NCBI GenBank assembly: GCA_965153355.1
Contig: OZ231128.1
Coordinates: 48,980,001 to 49,044,000, forward strand
Source of the DNA: Flaccisagitta enflata
Lineage: Eukaryota; Chaetognatha; Sagittoidea; Aphragmophora
Length of the DNA stretch: 64,000 bases
Reading direction: 5' to 3'
The position numbers and the translations under genes were made by a program. Position 1 is the stretch's first letter, and each line of letters begins with the position of its first letter. A model generated the notes under the pieces. It saw only the letters and a program-made list of their open reading frames with translations, had not been told where the DNA came from and did no database searches. This document shows, piece after piece, positions 42,701-60,080 of the stretch.

Positions 42701-42763
42701 AAGTACATCCTCCAGGACCTTACAGGACTTCACATCAGAGTTTTTCTTCTGCTTCGGTATGGA

Positions 42764-43035
42764 AGTATGATTCATAGTGTGAATGGTATCACTTTTTCTA
42801 TGGTATGAAAATGGCGTCTGGGCGTCCCAAAAGTATGACTCATACTATGAATGGTATCGCTTTTTCTATGGTCTGAAAATGGCGTCTGGGAGTCACAAAA
42901 GTATGATTCATACTATGGATGGTATCGCTTTTTCTATGATATGAAAATGGCGTCTGGGAGTCACAAAAGTATGATTCATACTATGGATGGTATCGCTTTT
43001 TCTATGGTATGAAAATGGCGTCTGGGAGTCACAAA
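42764..43035. repeat. 68-bp tandem repeat, four copies
   Basis: Units start at 42764, 42832, 42900 and 42968. Each reads AGTATGATTCATACTATGG, a TCGCTTTTTCTATGG part, then AAAATGGCGTCTGGGAGTC. Spacing is exactly 68 bp; the first copy is the most diverged. Each unit holds a near-palindrome (AGTATGATTCATACT). 68 is not a multiple of three, so it is not a coding repeat. Confidence 0.9.
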
Positions 43036-43104
43036 AGGAATGTCGAGACTCGATTGAGATTTGTGGAGAACGATTAAGATTGCAGTCAGTACCAACCAAG
43101 ACTC

Positions 43105-43340
<236 letters not shown>

Positions 43341-44225
43341 ACAAGTGGAACTAGCTGGGATCAAATGATCATACTCAGCTCGGGTATAAGTTGCCTTACG
43401 TTCGGCGTCACTTGCTCCGAGTTGGTCGAATTTTGTGAAGAGAGACAGACAGACGGACCAATAGATGGACTGATGGGCCGATAGACGGATGGGCAAACGG
43501 AATGAGTACATGGCTAAAACGAAAAAAGAAAAGTCCAAGGTTAACAACATTTTTATTTTCAGTCGCCAATAGTCGCCTTTATTGGTAATACCAATAGTAC
43601 CAATGGTACCAATGATATGATTCTTAGAAGTAGAAATATGACGTTTTCTTCCCCATGTAACAACTTTCTACAAATAGCCTTTATTCCAAATAAAATTTCA
43701 CTCTTTATTTCTTTTTTTTTTTTCTCCCATTTCCTTCCTTTAACACCTGAGTTTCAGAAGACTGATCAAGGAAGACTTTCATTAATCCTTATCCTTAAGT
43801 TTCAAATGAGCTCTTCTTCACTTTCTTTTCTTGTCCCCTTTCTGTCTGCCAGACAGTTGTAAACAGAAAAAAAACAGAAATTTCTCAGAATAAGGTTCCT
43901 CTGCAGATGATCCAGCTTAGAATAGGTGAGAAAAAAAGAAAGGCCAAAGCGGTGGTCTAAAATTGTCAGAAAAGACAGCTATTTTTTCATCACTCAAACC
44001 AGCTAGAAAACATAATCTTCTATCATTTCTTTCTTGCTATCTTCATTTCCATCTTTCTTCCTATCTCTCTCTCCAACTTTTTTCTGTCTTCCCTTCTTTT
44101 TTCCCATTTTCTTATCAGTCCAAAGAAAACGCAGTTCTGTTCGGCTCTTCATTAATTTTCTCACCTTCTTCTTCCACCAAGTCTGACGATGCGTTGTTAT
44201 TTGCTTTTTTCTATCTTCCGGTTTC

Positions 44226-44277
44226 CTGTTGTTTTTTTTGTTGTTGTTGTGGTTGTGGTTGTTGTTGTTGTTGTTGC

Positions 44278-44323
<46 letters not shown>

Positions 44324-44394
44324 ATTGTTGTTGCTGTTGCAACAATGAGGGTTGTTGTTTCTGTTGTTGTTTTTGTTGTTGTTGTTCTTGTTTA
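44226..44394. repeat. (TTG)n tract
   Basis: Imperfect TTG repeats. A minus-strand poly-Asn frame (44410-44003) continues into a Lys-rich stretch, but the latter is from CT-rich sequence and has no independent support. Confidence 0.85.
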
Positions 44395-44892
44395 AAACTC
44401 GATACATCAATCATGCTTTCCTTTGTTACATAACTTCTGACCGTTGTTCGCCTATAGGGGTATGGTTTTCTAATCAATATTGCTAGTGTCAGCACTTCCA
44501 CCAGTACTAAGTAATTTTTGATTGTTACTTTTGTGAGATATTTTGTGTGTACTTTCTGGTATAGGAGTGTCCGACACTATGCAAATGAGGTTTGCAGTCA
44601 AATTGAGATATTTTTTTTTCAGGTGAGCTGAGTTTGCCATTAGTGAAGTATAGTTGTTAGGACGGCTTCCCTCCGAAGGCAACATTTGTGTTTCACAGAA
44701 GGTCAAAATGAAAAAAATGTATAAATGAAAATGCAAAAATAAGTGAATAAAAGTGATTGAGATGGCTCAGACATAATATTCAAAAGAAAAATTTGCATTT
44801 ATTTAGCAAAAGGACCAAGTTTAGACAATGTTAGCAAAACAATTGTTTTGAAAAATTGTGCTTATTTTATTTTTGGTCACTGATAGGGGGCT
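44395..44892. other. AT-rich, nothing recognised
   Basis: No coding or element evidence. Confidence 0.45.
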
Positions 44893-45033
44893 GGTCGAAA
44901 TTCTAAATTTGCATAGGAAATGAAAAAATGAAAAAACAAAAAACATAGTTCTCTTCCCAAATCGATTACAGAGAGAACTATGTTTTTCAAAATGCAAAAT
45001 TTCCCTGTGTTTGGCTTTCTTAGAATTTCGACC
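44893..45033. mobile_element. Small foldback (MITE-like) with nested arms
   Basis: Three nested inverted pairs: GGTCGAAATTCTAA (44893-44906) with TTAGAATTTCGACC (45020-45033); AAATTTGCAT with ATGCAAAATT; and AAAAACATAGTTCTCT (44939-44954) with AGAGAACTATGTTTTT (44972-44987). About 141 bp, loop 17. No family known to me. Confidence 0.6.
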
Positions 45034-45409
45034 TCAGAAAATGAAAAAAAGTGTAAGCAGAAATTCACCAAAAAACATCATTTTCATGCTTGTTTTTATA
45101 TCAATCGCATAGTTCAAGCTGCACTTTAGGTGCGAAAACAATAAAAATATATGCACCAATTGTCTTTGGAGACAATTTGTCTAGAAAAACCATTCCAGCT
45201 TCATTACTGTCCTCATAATGATGCAAAAAGTATGGTGAAACACTTCATTTTTCTTCATAAATTTTCTGTCTTAGCGATCCGAAGTAAACACCATTGAAAG
45301 CTTGCAAGGCTTTCATCCTTTGTAAATTCGAGAATTCTGGTCTACTTTTTAGCTTTCGTAAGGGCAATATTGTGTCAACTTTCATAATCACGTATTTAAT
45401 GTAGCAGTA

Positions 45410-45927
45410 CAGTAGATCTCGTCTAGACTTGAGATAGCCGGGGCAAGCATGGTGGAGAAATGAATAGGGCTGATATTTTGAATATAAACTAATAAACAAA
45501 TGATTTATTCTCTATGATTATTGGTTGCTATGGAAATATATTTCTATGGATTCCCGCAATAATGACAATATTTTGAGAGATTTTTTGAAGGAACATTGCT
45601 TGAAATCAAATTTGGAACAATTTTTCCATAACATGTTTAGTAAGGACACATGGATACGCTCCCTAGCAGTGGCCAAACAACTTTCTTACAGACCATGGTG
45701 TGGGAAAGTTGTAGCAAATTTGATCAAAAGAAATGTTTCCTAAAAAAATCTCTCAAAATATTGATCTTATTGCAGAGATGCATGGAGATGTATATTTATG
45801 GCAACCAACTGTCATAGGCAATAAATCATTTTTTCATAAATTTATGTTTTAAATATTAATCCTATTGCTTCATTTGTTTTTCTATAATGCTTGCCCCCAT
45901 TATCTCAAGTCTAGACAAGATCTACTG
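45410..45927. mobile_element. Tc1/mariner-type MITE, 518 bp, TA target duplication
   Basis: Starts CAGTAGATCTCGTCTAGAC and ends in the reverse complement class (GTCTAGACAAGATCTACTG), flanked by TA at 45408-45409 and 45928-45929. Terminal similarity extends over at least 40 bp (to GGGGCAAGCAT) and then weakly inward to about 130 bp (TGATTTATT...GGTTGC). CAGT termini with TA duplication fit Tc1/mariner. No transposase: the interior frame at 45525-45743 is short and unrecognised. Confidence 0.75.
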
Positions 45928-46205
45928 TACTTATTTGCTTGATCTAACATTTTCTTCAAGCTACTGCCTCAAGTCACGATTTGGCATGATGATTTTGCTT
46001 GAAATCTGATGACTATCTTAACATATCTACGCTGTAAGCAAAGAGTAAACGCTCTAGTCATTGTAGGTCCAATGTAATTCTATTCAAATATATTCATCAC
46101 ATGATATGCGGTAGTTTAAATTTTGTGTGTGGGTAAAAAATAATGGTAACCTGACTTGGCCCAATAAAATAAAAGCCATTAACGGAAAATACAGTCTTGG
46201 AAAAG

Positions 46206-46475
46206 AGTATACCGACACCTAGGCAATCTGTTGCTTTCTTTAAAAAAAAACGTTTTTTGCTTTTTAAAAAATGGAGATATCCTTATTAGAAACTGTATCT
46301 AAAATTGACTTCCTCATTTTTTTCATTTAACGTTTTTGAAATTGAATGTTTTCATTCTTTTGCTTGCCATTTCTAAACAGGAACTAGATTGGATTCATTT
46401 TCAAGATAATTTGACAACAATATATTTCTACAATCATAAAGCAAAGATGTTTTTAGTCGAAGGTGTCGGTATACT
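46206..46475. mobile_element. MITE, ~270 bp, TA-flanked
   Basis: AGTATACCGACACCT at 46206-46220 and AGGTGTCGGTATACT at 46461-46475 are exact reverse complements. The element proper may start at CCGACACCT with TA outside. Non-coding. Confidence 0.6.
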
Positions 46476-46735
46476 TTTTTGCTAGGTGGCATAATAAGTA
46501 TCACAAAATTCAGATGAAAATTGAGGATATGGCTGTTGAACGGGAAAAAGGGTAATACTGATTCAGATAATACTGTGAAATATTTTTTTCTCAAAAAAGC
46601 TTGTAAATGATCAAACATCGTTTGTGTGATAAGCAAAATACATTTCAGATGTAGCGAATCGGATTTGAAAATGGCTAAAGGGCACATATTCATTTCAGTT
46701 TGGGTAAAGTGAGGGAAATAGTTCCACTTGTCATA

Positions 46736-48120
46736 AACTAATTGATCAAATACTCAATTCTAATAATTCCGGCTTTTCGTAGCAGAAAGATTCTTTAATA
46801 CTGTTAGTTACTGGTTGATTAAATGTTAGCGTGATTAGTTGAATGTTTTCTTTCTTCCTTGTTTATGAATATTCTGTTAGCAGTTTTATCATCAGTGATA
46901 TACAATGGAGATATGTAGAGGAGATCACCAAAAGTTGGATCATTGGTAAGTGATGGTAAGTGATGGTAAGATGAAGAGAACTAATGAACTACTGAGATGA
47001 GATGAAAACTTGGAGGTGACACTTTTGAGTCTTTGCCTTTCAGCAGTAATTGAGAATCAACAATATGATTAACGAATTAGTCTTGTTTCAAATCTCTATG
47101 GTTAGCAAATGATTATTTTCTGTAATTGATAACAAATACGTCTGTTGCTCAAATATTCAGTACCCAAATGCGTTTTATAAATATCGGCATGTGGCTAAAA
47201 TGTTTACATTGAAAAAAGATGTTGTTACTTGGGCTGAACGATTCTATGAAAAATTAGCGGCGTAATCAGACTAAAACATGCATTATGGGTACTGAAATTT
47301 GAAACTGGATGAATATGACACAACGAATTTCACAAAGTGCACATTTTGACAATTGAAATGACGCTCTTATATACCCGCATATCAAATGATGCGCTTGGAA
47401 ATTATTCGTTATGTCTAATTTTCAAGATTCTCCAGTCAGTGGACACGCCGATGTACAACCTCTCAATAGCCATCGGACTAATTTTTTAAATAACCAGAAA
47501 AACTCCATTCATACTATCTTGTATGGTTTTGCCCACTGACTGTCTATGATTTTCTTCTTTTTTTCAGATGAAGGAAAAAATTCTTTTTGTTTTTCTAGCA
47601 TGCAAAAATAGAAATATAAAAATATAAAAAAATAAATAAATAAATACTTCTTCTTTTCTGACCAACTTGGGCCTCGATAACTTTTTCCTCGCCTTTATTT
47701 CATGTGGGAACGGAGGAAAAATATCGAAACTGAAGTCGATCGATCGATTGATTGATCGGGTAAACCGATCAGTAAGTTGGATGATAGATCTCACGAAAAA
47801 GCACTGAGGCCTCATTTGTACTTGTTGCATCTTCTTGAAATCTTACGTCGTTCGTACAAGCTATTGTAGCAGGACTAATGTTTGTTGTTATAACATGTTG
47901 TAAAAATAGATTGTGCTATGATTGTACTGTAATTTGTTTCGCATGCCATAAAAAGTTCTCGGTAATCATCTCACTCAATTTTTATTCATCTTTTTTAAAC
48001 TTTTTCCAACATATTCATTATTTCGGTGAATATATTTCTTGAGTATGGAATCTCAGAATTTTAAGTTGGCTTACAGCCTTTATATCAAGGAATAAAAGGG
48101 CAAAAATGGAAATTTGAGTG
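46736..48120. other. AT-rich gene-free stretch
   Basis: A short repeat GTAAGTGATGGTAAGTGATG at 46947-46970. No coding or RNA gene recognised. Confidence 0.45.
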
Positions 48121-48130
48121 ACATGAAACG

Positions 48131-48223
<93 letters not shown>
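48131..48223. repeat. (CT)n-(CA)n compound microsatellite
   Basis: About 30 CT units then about 16 CA units. Confidence 0.95.
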
Positions 48224-48227
<4 letters not shown>

Positions 48228-49759
48228 CTGTATTTTTTCAAAATATTTCATTCAAATAACTGTTTTTTTTTCATAACCTCGTTTAAAAAGAAGGGATGTA
48301 AGAAGGACCGATCTTTTCATCCTTCATCTTAGAAAAAAAAATGTGGTGTTCATGGAAAAAAACTGAGTTGATTAAAAACAAAGAAATGAAAACAAGTCGC
48401 AATCGAGAAAATCCACATTTGAAAAGATGGAATCTGGAATTTCAAAATCATTTCTAGACCGCGTTAGATGTGATGGTATCAAAGTAACACTAGAGTTGAT
48501 TAGTTTTTTCTTACCGATGTTAATAAGAAAAAAAAATGATAATAATTATCTCCAGAGTTACATACGCGCTTCCATGGATAGAATGATAGAATGCGCGTTA
48601 CTCCTCAATGATATCCCACGTGTCCAAGGTTAGTGACGACAAGCTCTGCAGGCCACGTGGGTTAACCGTTTGACTTTCCGTCAGTTAAAAAAAAAATCAG
48701 AATGAACGTAAGAACAAAAAGGAAAATATAATAATCCGAGTAGCGCCCTCCCTCGAAAATAATCAAGCTCCAAAACAAAATTCAACCCAATCATTTTAAA
48801 AAGTAAAAGAACAAAAAAAAGAGAGAAAAAAAAGTAAATAATGGGTGGAGAACATTATAAATAAAACAAGAGATGTAAAAAACAGAAAAAGGGAATAAAA
48901 CGAATGAGGTGAAAATTGTTTGAAGATTGCGTGTCTCTCGTTGCGGGATTTTCATTTGGGTTAGCTACACCTGTTTGATCTACTTCGTCGACTGGGAATG
49001 CAAAAAAGGCAATGTTGCAGTTGCTGCTCTATCTAAACGGGTGACGATGTGGCGTAGTAATAGTAATAGTAACTCATCAGTTGCATAATCACGTTCTTAT
49101 GTTATGGCTATGAAAATGTCCACATTTTTCGTTTGACTTATCCCACTTAATCGAGTAAAATCAGTTGTAAAACTTTTTTTTTGAACCGAAATGTCTGTCT
49201 TCGGTGTCACGCATTTTGTCTATTCCGAGTTTGTCTATTCCGAGTATAAACTTACCCATATTTCTACTTACCTCACAGCACCTTCACCTGAGGGAGTCAA
49301 GAAAATGTCACCTGGCCTTGATCAAAACATGTTCGTCCATGAAGGGATATAAGCCAAATGTTTGTGTTAAAAAAAAAAAAATTCTTACAATACTTCGATG
49401 GAACGTTAGTATAGTTATGATCAAGGCTGCTTATTTTACTTTAAAGAATACTCATTCAACTTAGAATCAAAAGGAAACATTCAACGTAATCAAACCAATC
49501 TGAAACTCAGTGAATCAACCTTTGAAAATATTGCAACTTAAGAAAAGGAACAAAATTTTTCGAAATTTGTCGCCCAACGAATGAGAACAATAAAAGAATC
49601 AGGTGTTGGTGTTGATAAAAAAAAGGTGAAAGAAGAAAATACAAATCAAAATTACAAGCGCCCTTTCTTTGGAAATTGCCAAGTGGAAAAATGGAAACAA
49701 CGTTTGAGAAATGTAATGAAGGCCGGGAATTTGGAGAGTTTTTTTTTCTTTGCTCTGGT
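48224..49759. other. AT-rich gene-free stretch downstream of DRC11
   Basis: No credible exon on either strand. Confidence 0.45.
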
Positions 49760-49765
49760 TTTATT
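49760..49765 (-). terminator. Candidate poly(A) signal of DRC11
   Basis: AATAAA on the minus strand, about 430 bases after the stop codon at 50194-50196. Plausible only if the (CAA)n tract at 49908-50137 lies in the 3' UTR. Confidence 0.3.
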
Positions 49766-49907
49766 TTCTTTTGGGGAAAAAGGGAGATGGAATTGCCTGT
49801 ATTTCGTTGAAAGTTTTTGAAATTTAAATAGTTTCCCTCCTTTCCTCCTCTTCTTCCCTTGAGTGAAGCACCAGATGATATCGTGTATTAGACGAATGCA
49901 AACTGTG

Positions 49908-49908
49908 G

Positions 49909-50005
<97 letters not shown>

Positions 50006-50028
50006 CGTTGTCGTTGTCGTTGTCGTCG

Positions 50029-50080
<52 letters not shown>

Positions 50081-50100
50081 GGTTGTGGTTGTGGTTGTGG

Positions 50101-50137
<37 letters not shown>
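49908..50137. repeat. (TTG)n tract in or after the DRC11 3' UTR
   Basis: TTG with short TCG and TGG-TTG blocks (50003-50027, 50080-50103). On the minus strand it begins about 57 bases after the DRC11 stop codon. Confidence 0.9.
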
Positions 50138-50193
50138 CAAGTCATCGCCGCCCGTTTCGTCATCTCCTTCGTTCGATGTTGTTGTTATTGTTT

Positions 50194-55444
<5,251 letters not shown>

Positions 55445-55964
55445 CTGATCAAGAGAAAAGGACGGAAATAGGAGTAGATTTGGTATCATTCATCAGTCAT
55501 CGTGCATCTATCTCAGGGTCTTTGTCAGAATTTCATCTGTGTGGTTTGTTCGTTATGTATGTTTGATATTGTCCTCAGTCTTAGGGCAAGAAAAGATGTC
55601 TCGATCGAACGTCTCTTCGACATTCAAGCGTTTTTTGTCAATGTCATCTGTGTGACGCTTACGACGTTAAAGATTGTCATCAAGCCAACCAAAATCGCCT
55701 ATATTAGGTACAGAAAGGTAGCTATAAACCAATAACAAAGCAAAATACCAGACCTTAACCAACCAAAATCGCCCATATTAGCTACAAAGTTGCATGATAG
55801 TTATTAAGCAACGAGTCCACCTCAACCGCTTTCCACTTTAAACCTCCTAAACCCACCCAAATCAGCTCTCTTTCTCTCTATCTCTTGCTCTCTTCATCGA
55901 TCGATGCGTTATGACTGGTTTGTTTCAGCGGCTCGCTCGCTCGTTCGCTCGTTCGCTCGTTCGC

Positions 55965-56007
<43 letters not shown>
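55445..56007. other. Intronic or intergenic; short repeats
   Basis: Part of duplicated copy 2. (GCTC/GTTCGCTC)n at 55930-55968 followed by (CT)n at 55971-56006. CATCGATCGATGCGTT occurs twice (about 55895 and 56008), a local duplication absent from copy 1. Confidence 0.5.
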
Positions 56008-56009
<2 letters not shown>

Positions 56010-56318
56010 ATCGATCGATGCGTTTTGACTGGTTTGTTTCAGTGGCCCATTTGCATATTGGGATGAACTTAATAAGTAACAAGCATTTTTCTTGATGAGC
56101 TTTGAAAATTACACTTTTTTAACTAAAAGATGCACTGTCAAAAACAGCGCCAAATAATTCATCGAGCAGGTTGTTGGTTAACCTTGATCGTATTCAATTA
56201 CGATACGAAGTACTCAGTGATTAGAAGGTTGAAATGCAAGGCGTTGGTTGGATTGTGATTAAAAGTTTGCAATTAGGTTACTATTGGGAAAAATGACCTC
56301 TCGGTCAAAATAATAGTC

Positions 56319-56897
56319 GATTTACTGAAATGATTTTTAGGGACAATTTTAATAAAGATATATAATTGTCTAATGTGAATCAAGTGAACAATGTTGTATG
56401 AGCCCATTCATGTTTTAAAACTGCCTAAAATCAGGTTAAAATAGCTGAAAAACTGGTCAAAACAAGCTGAAACAAAGATTTCTAGCATTTTTCACTTTCT
56501 GTTTTTATGTTAAGATTCTTACAGAGATTAGATGTAAAAATATGTTATTGTTCAATATAAATTAAGTTAAGTGTATTAAATTGTGGGAGCCCATTGGAGT
56601 CTAAAAATAGGCCAAAATTAGCTATCAAGCAGCCCAGAGTCTTAATTTGAACTCATTGTTTGTTTGTGTTGAAGCAGTAGTAATCTTAGAAATTTGTTTT
56701 TTATGATGACCATCAACAATTCTAATGCAAGATTTAATTACGATGCAACAAAGACAAAAAAAAAAAATTCACATTTTAAAAACCATTGGATTTATGATGT
56801 TCTTGGTTTTTGAAATAGTAGGATAAGGAAGGTAAAAGATGGTCAAAAAATACAAAATATGTCAAAAATCATATCATGTGAGAATCTTGTTTTATTT
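56319..56897. other. AT-rich, nothing recognised
   Basis: DRC11 exon B would be expected near here on the minus strand if this contig continued as contig 2 does; it is absent. Confidence 0.55.
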
Positions 56898-56995
56898 CTT
56901 GGACCTCACTGCTCCTGCCCATGTTGTCTAGTGACCTCAAATATTGCCCCTGCCCACCCGCACGCAACTTCGGTAGCCGTGTATCCGGCCTTGTT
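56898..56995 (-). mobile_element. Family A 5' half (copy A12)
   Basis: GGACCTCACTGCTCCTGCCC, GTGACCTCAAATATTGCCCC, CACCCGCACGCAACTTCGG, TAGCCGTGTATCCGGCCTTG. No microsatellite or palindrome. Confidence 0.7.
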
Positions 56996-57082
56996 AGCTT
57001 AAAATTTCATGCCTATTTGTGAAAGCCAAATCAGCATTGGAGCTAAGCACCAGCCTTTCACCAATAACAGGAAAAGCAGCAC

Positions 57083-57515
57083 CTCCTTTTTAGGCAGCGG
57101 CCCCAAAGGGGCCAATGACCTATGCTTTCACACAGGGCAAATTTCTCCTCCTTCTCCTTCTCCTTCGTACTCCCCGCTTTCAGCCCTAAACCCAAAATCC
57201 TAGTCTTGAGGTCGAAATCCCAGCCTCAAGGCCCAAATCCCAGCCTCAAGGCCCAAATCCCAGCCTTGAGGCTCCAATTCCAACTTTGAGGCTCAATCCA
57301 GTCTCAGGCTCAAACTGGCCACAGAGGTCAATCCTTGCCTCTAAGCTCAAATGCTAGCCTAAGGCCCCTTTATTCCAGCCTTCAGGTTCAAATAAAAATA
57401 GCATAGGTCATCGGCTCTTTCGGGGCCGCTGCCCCTCCTCTCATCATCTCACACCCACATATACTCACTTAGGGCAACGGTGTACCGCTGACCATCTAAT
57501 GCTTTTGCGACTATT
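57083..57515. mobile_element. Family B element (copy B10)
   Basis: Arm GGCAGCGGCCCCAAAGGGGC with CAATGACCTATGCT, TTTCTCCTCCTTCTCC tract, about nine units of the CAAGGCCCAAATCCCAGCC type, reverse arm AGCATAGGTCATCGGC, GGGGCCGCTGCCCC, outer end GTACCGCTGACCATCTAATG. Nearly the reverse orientation of B4. Confidence 0.72.
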
Positions 57516-57652
57516 TTTTCAGCTGTGCTGTCATTTATCCAAAATAGTTTTCACCAACTTTGTTATCAGTTGCTTCTGAGTAAAAATCTCACCAAAAGTA
57601 ACAACTATAACGGTTGTTTGTTTATTTGTTTGTTTGTTGTTTTTTGTTTTTT

Positions 57653-57655
<3 letters not shown>

Positions 57656-57744
<89 letters not shown>
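57656..57744. repeat. (GA)n microsatellite
   Basis: About 44 GA units. Confidence 0.95.
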
Positions 57745-57748
<4 letters not shown>

Positions 57749-58262
57749 AAGAAAGTATAAAGTTGAAACAGAGAGAAAAAGAAAGAGAATTTTGATATTT
57801 TACGATGATTTTAACCTAATATTAGCCTAATATTACTCTGACCTAAGCCTGATGCATATACAGTACTGGCCTAAAGCAATTTAAAGACAAATCAATCTAA
57901 TCAACTATCTTTCTAACTTCAAAACTATTTAACAACCATGTTTGAACACTTTTTTTTAAAGATTTATGATTAATTTAGCCTAATATGACCTAATTTTGAT
58001 TTATTCAAGCCCTAATCAAAGCTCAAATTTTTCCTTGAACTACCACACACCAAATTAGCATTAACTATTGATATTTTTACATACTATCTGAATCATGCGA
58101 AAGAATTGCTTGAAAAAGGCAGCTTGGCCTTATGCATCAGTTTTTTTGGCCATCCGGTTCGTTTTTGGGCCAAACTGGGCCCAGATTGCTGTGAATACAT
58201 TGTGTATTGGGCCCATACACATGTCTAGTGCCTTAAAAATGTCACCAGAAAAAAATCATTAA
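57745..58262. other. AT-rich, nothing recognised
   Basis: No coding or element evidence. Confidence 0.45.
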
Positions 58263-58465
58263 TTTTTAGTCGCGTGCTACGCGACTCTGGGACCTGCTAT
58301 GTCGGTCTTTGTCACCATCCATTGGTCTGTCGGTCCGTCACACTTTACTTTTTCGGTGTAAATGGGGCTGGCTATACTGCTCCTGCCCAAATGCTCCACT
58401 GACCTCAAATATGGCCCCTGCCCACCCGCACGCGACTGGGGTAGCCGTGTATCCGGCCTTGTTTT
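58263..58465 (-). mobile_element. Family A element, complete (copy A13)
   Basis: TTTTTAGTCGCGTGCTACGCG, CATTGGTCTGTCGGTCCG (short microsatellite), TCACACTTTAC, GACCTCAAATATGGCCCC, CACCCGCACGCGACTGGGG, TAGCCGTGTATCCGGCCTTG. Confidence 0.75.
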
Positions 58466-58884
58466 GCCCAAGTGCAGGAGGCCAATCACGCTTACCCCCT
58501 CCATCAAAGATGGTATAATCGGGTGTGCCAGTATCCAAAACATTATACCATGGAGATGTCACACTAGGACAACATAGGGCTGCTAATTTAAAGGCCCTCA
58601 CCGTCTTTCTTTTTCGAGAAAAGGGGAACGTAACCTCAACTTTCAGCTAGGGTCGGTGATCTCTGGTTGCCCCACATCGATGCTAGGGGTATTAAACAGG
58701 CTCGCTATATGAGCTGAATTCAAAACAAGAGCCATAACCTAGTTATCGTACAAAACTTGTAAGACACTCTGAAGGCGCCATTTGCACTGACTTTAGCTGT
58801 CAGGTAGGGTTGGCCGAGAGGGCACTACAGCTTTTTGGAAGGCTTTAAAATCGATACCAAAGTAAAGTATATAAAAAAATGTGA

Positions 58885-59077
58885 TTTTTAGTCGCGTGCA
58901 CGCGACTCTACAACCCGCTTTGTCCGTCGGTCGGTCGGTCAGTTGGTCCGTCACACTTTACTCTTTTTTATGACTATTTTTTTACCTCACTGCTCCTGCC
59001 CAAATGGTCTGGTGACCTCAAATATGGCTCCTGCCCACCCGCATGCGACTGTAGAAGCTGTGTATCCGGCCTTGTTT
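58885..59077 (-). mobile_element. Family A element, complete (copy A14)
   Basis: TTTTTAGTCGCGTGCACGCG (perfect palindrome), CTTTGTCCGTCGGTCGG, TCACACTTTACTC, GCTCCTGCCCAAATGGTC, CCACCCGCATGCGACTG, GTATCCGGCCTTGTT. Confidence 0.75.
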
Positions 59078-59093
59078 CAACTTTACTACACTA

Positions 59094-59335
59094 CACCTTG
59101 ATCTGGGGGCTGACAAAAACCCGACTTGAATCCAGCATATTTCAATAGCTTAATTTACATGAAGAGCATACTTCTTGATAACCCAGTGAGATGAAATTTT
59201 AACTGAAGCTCTGCAAAACCATCGGCTTTCTTCATGTAAAATTTCATCTCACTGGGGCAACTAGAAGTATGCTTTTCATGTAATTTAAGCTATTGAGATT
59301 CATCTCGGGTTTTTCTCAGCCCCCAGATCAAGGTG
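59094..59335. mobile_element. Foldback MITE, 242 bp
   Basis: Arms of about 100 bp: 59094-59200 (CACCTTGATCTGGGGGCTGA to CCAGTGAGATGAAATTTTA) and 59238-59335 (TAAAATTTCATCTCACTGG to TCAGCCCCCAGATCAAGGTG), with a few mismatches and a ~37-base loop. Nearly the whole element can fold into one hairpin. Confidence 0.8.
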
Positions 59336-59459
59336 CACTAGAGCTTCAGTAGAGTTCAGTTCAAGGGACAGAGCAAAGTATGCCTAAAAATGAAGCTGCC
59401 TTATTGACAATATCAAAATATCTATAAAATTTTTGTCACGGGCATTTGAGAGAGTTTTA

Positions 59460-60080
59460 CAGGGTCATCAATCTGGACTGGGAAAAAGTGTTAAGCTTTT
59501 GCTCTCAGCTGCTTCTCCTCACTGGTCTGGAATTTGTTTTCTTTTACAATACTTTGCTTGACGTTTTTTGTGTCAAAATTTCATTGGTCTGAGTTAAATA
59601 CTTTGTCCACAACATCAATTTAAAAAAAAAACAAACATTTTTAGATAAAGCTAAATTTAGCCTTAGTTCATCAAAACTGTTTTACTTTGATTTGCTCTTA
59701 TTTCTCATTGGATTGAGCAGCAAATATCAGATTTGTCCCAGTTGAAGATATCTTTATGAATTCAAAAAAAACATTTATGATTTGAGACTATTTTAGCATT
59801 TGTAGCTCAAACTGATTAAAAATAAGGAAAACTTAGTTTTGATGAAAAAAGGATGAATTGAGCTTCAGCCACAAATACTTGTTTTACTTCAAATTGATGT
59901 TGTGGACAAAATAATTGACACAGACCAATAAGATTTGGACACAAAAAACGTCAAACATAGTACTATATAGGAAAATCAATTTCAGTAGTACTGTATAGGA
60001 AAATCAATTCCAGGTCATTGAGAAGAAGTATCTGAGAGTATAAGCTTAATACTTTTTCCCAATCGAGATTGATGGCCCTG
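59460..60080. mobile_element. Long-arm MITE, 621 bp, TA target duplication
   Basis: Starts CAGGGTCATCAATCTGG, ends CCAATCGAGATTGATGGCCCTG in reverse-complement relation, with TA at 59458-59459 and 60081-60082. Arms of about 230 bp share GGGAAAAAGTGTTAAGCTT, GACGTTTTTTGTGTC, ATTGGTCTG and TTTGTCCACAACATCAATTT. The right arm has an extra direct repeat (AGTACTATATAGGAAAATCA / AGTACTGTATAGGAAAATCA). CAGG/CAGT ends with TA suggest Tc1/mariner. Confidence 0.72.

Noticed and set aside
44003-44410. Poly-Asn then Lys-rich frame of 135 codons
   Set aside because: The poly-Asn part is (TTG)n and the basic part comes from CT-rich sequence; no acceptor, donor or promoter seen. Kept as repeat only.
45245-45499. 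84-codon minus frame beginning MFISLYSKYQPYSFLHHACP
   Set aside because: Overlaps the end of the TA-flanked MITE at 45410 and has no splice, promoter or family support.
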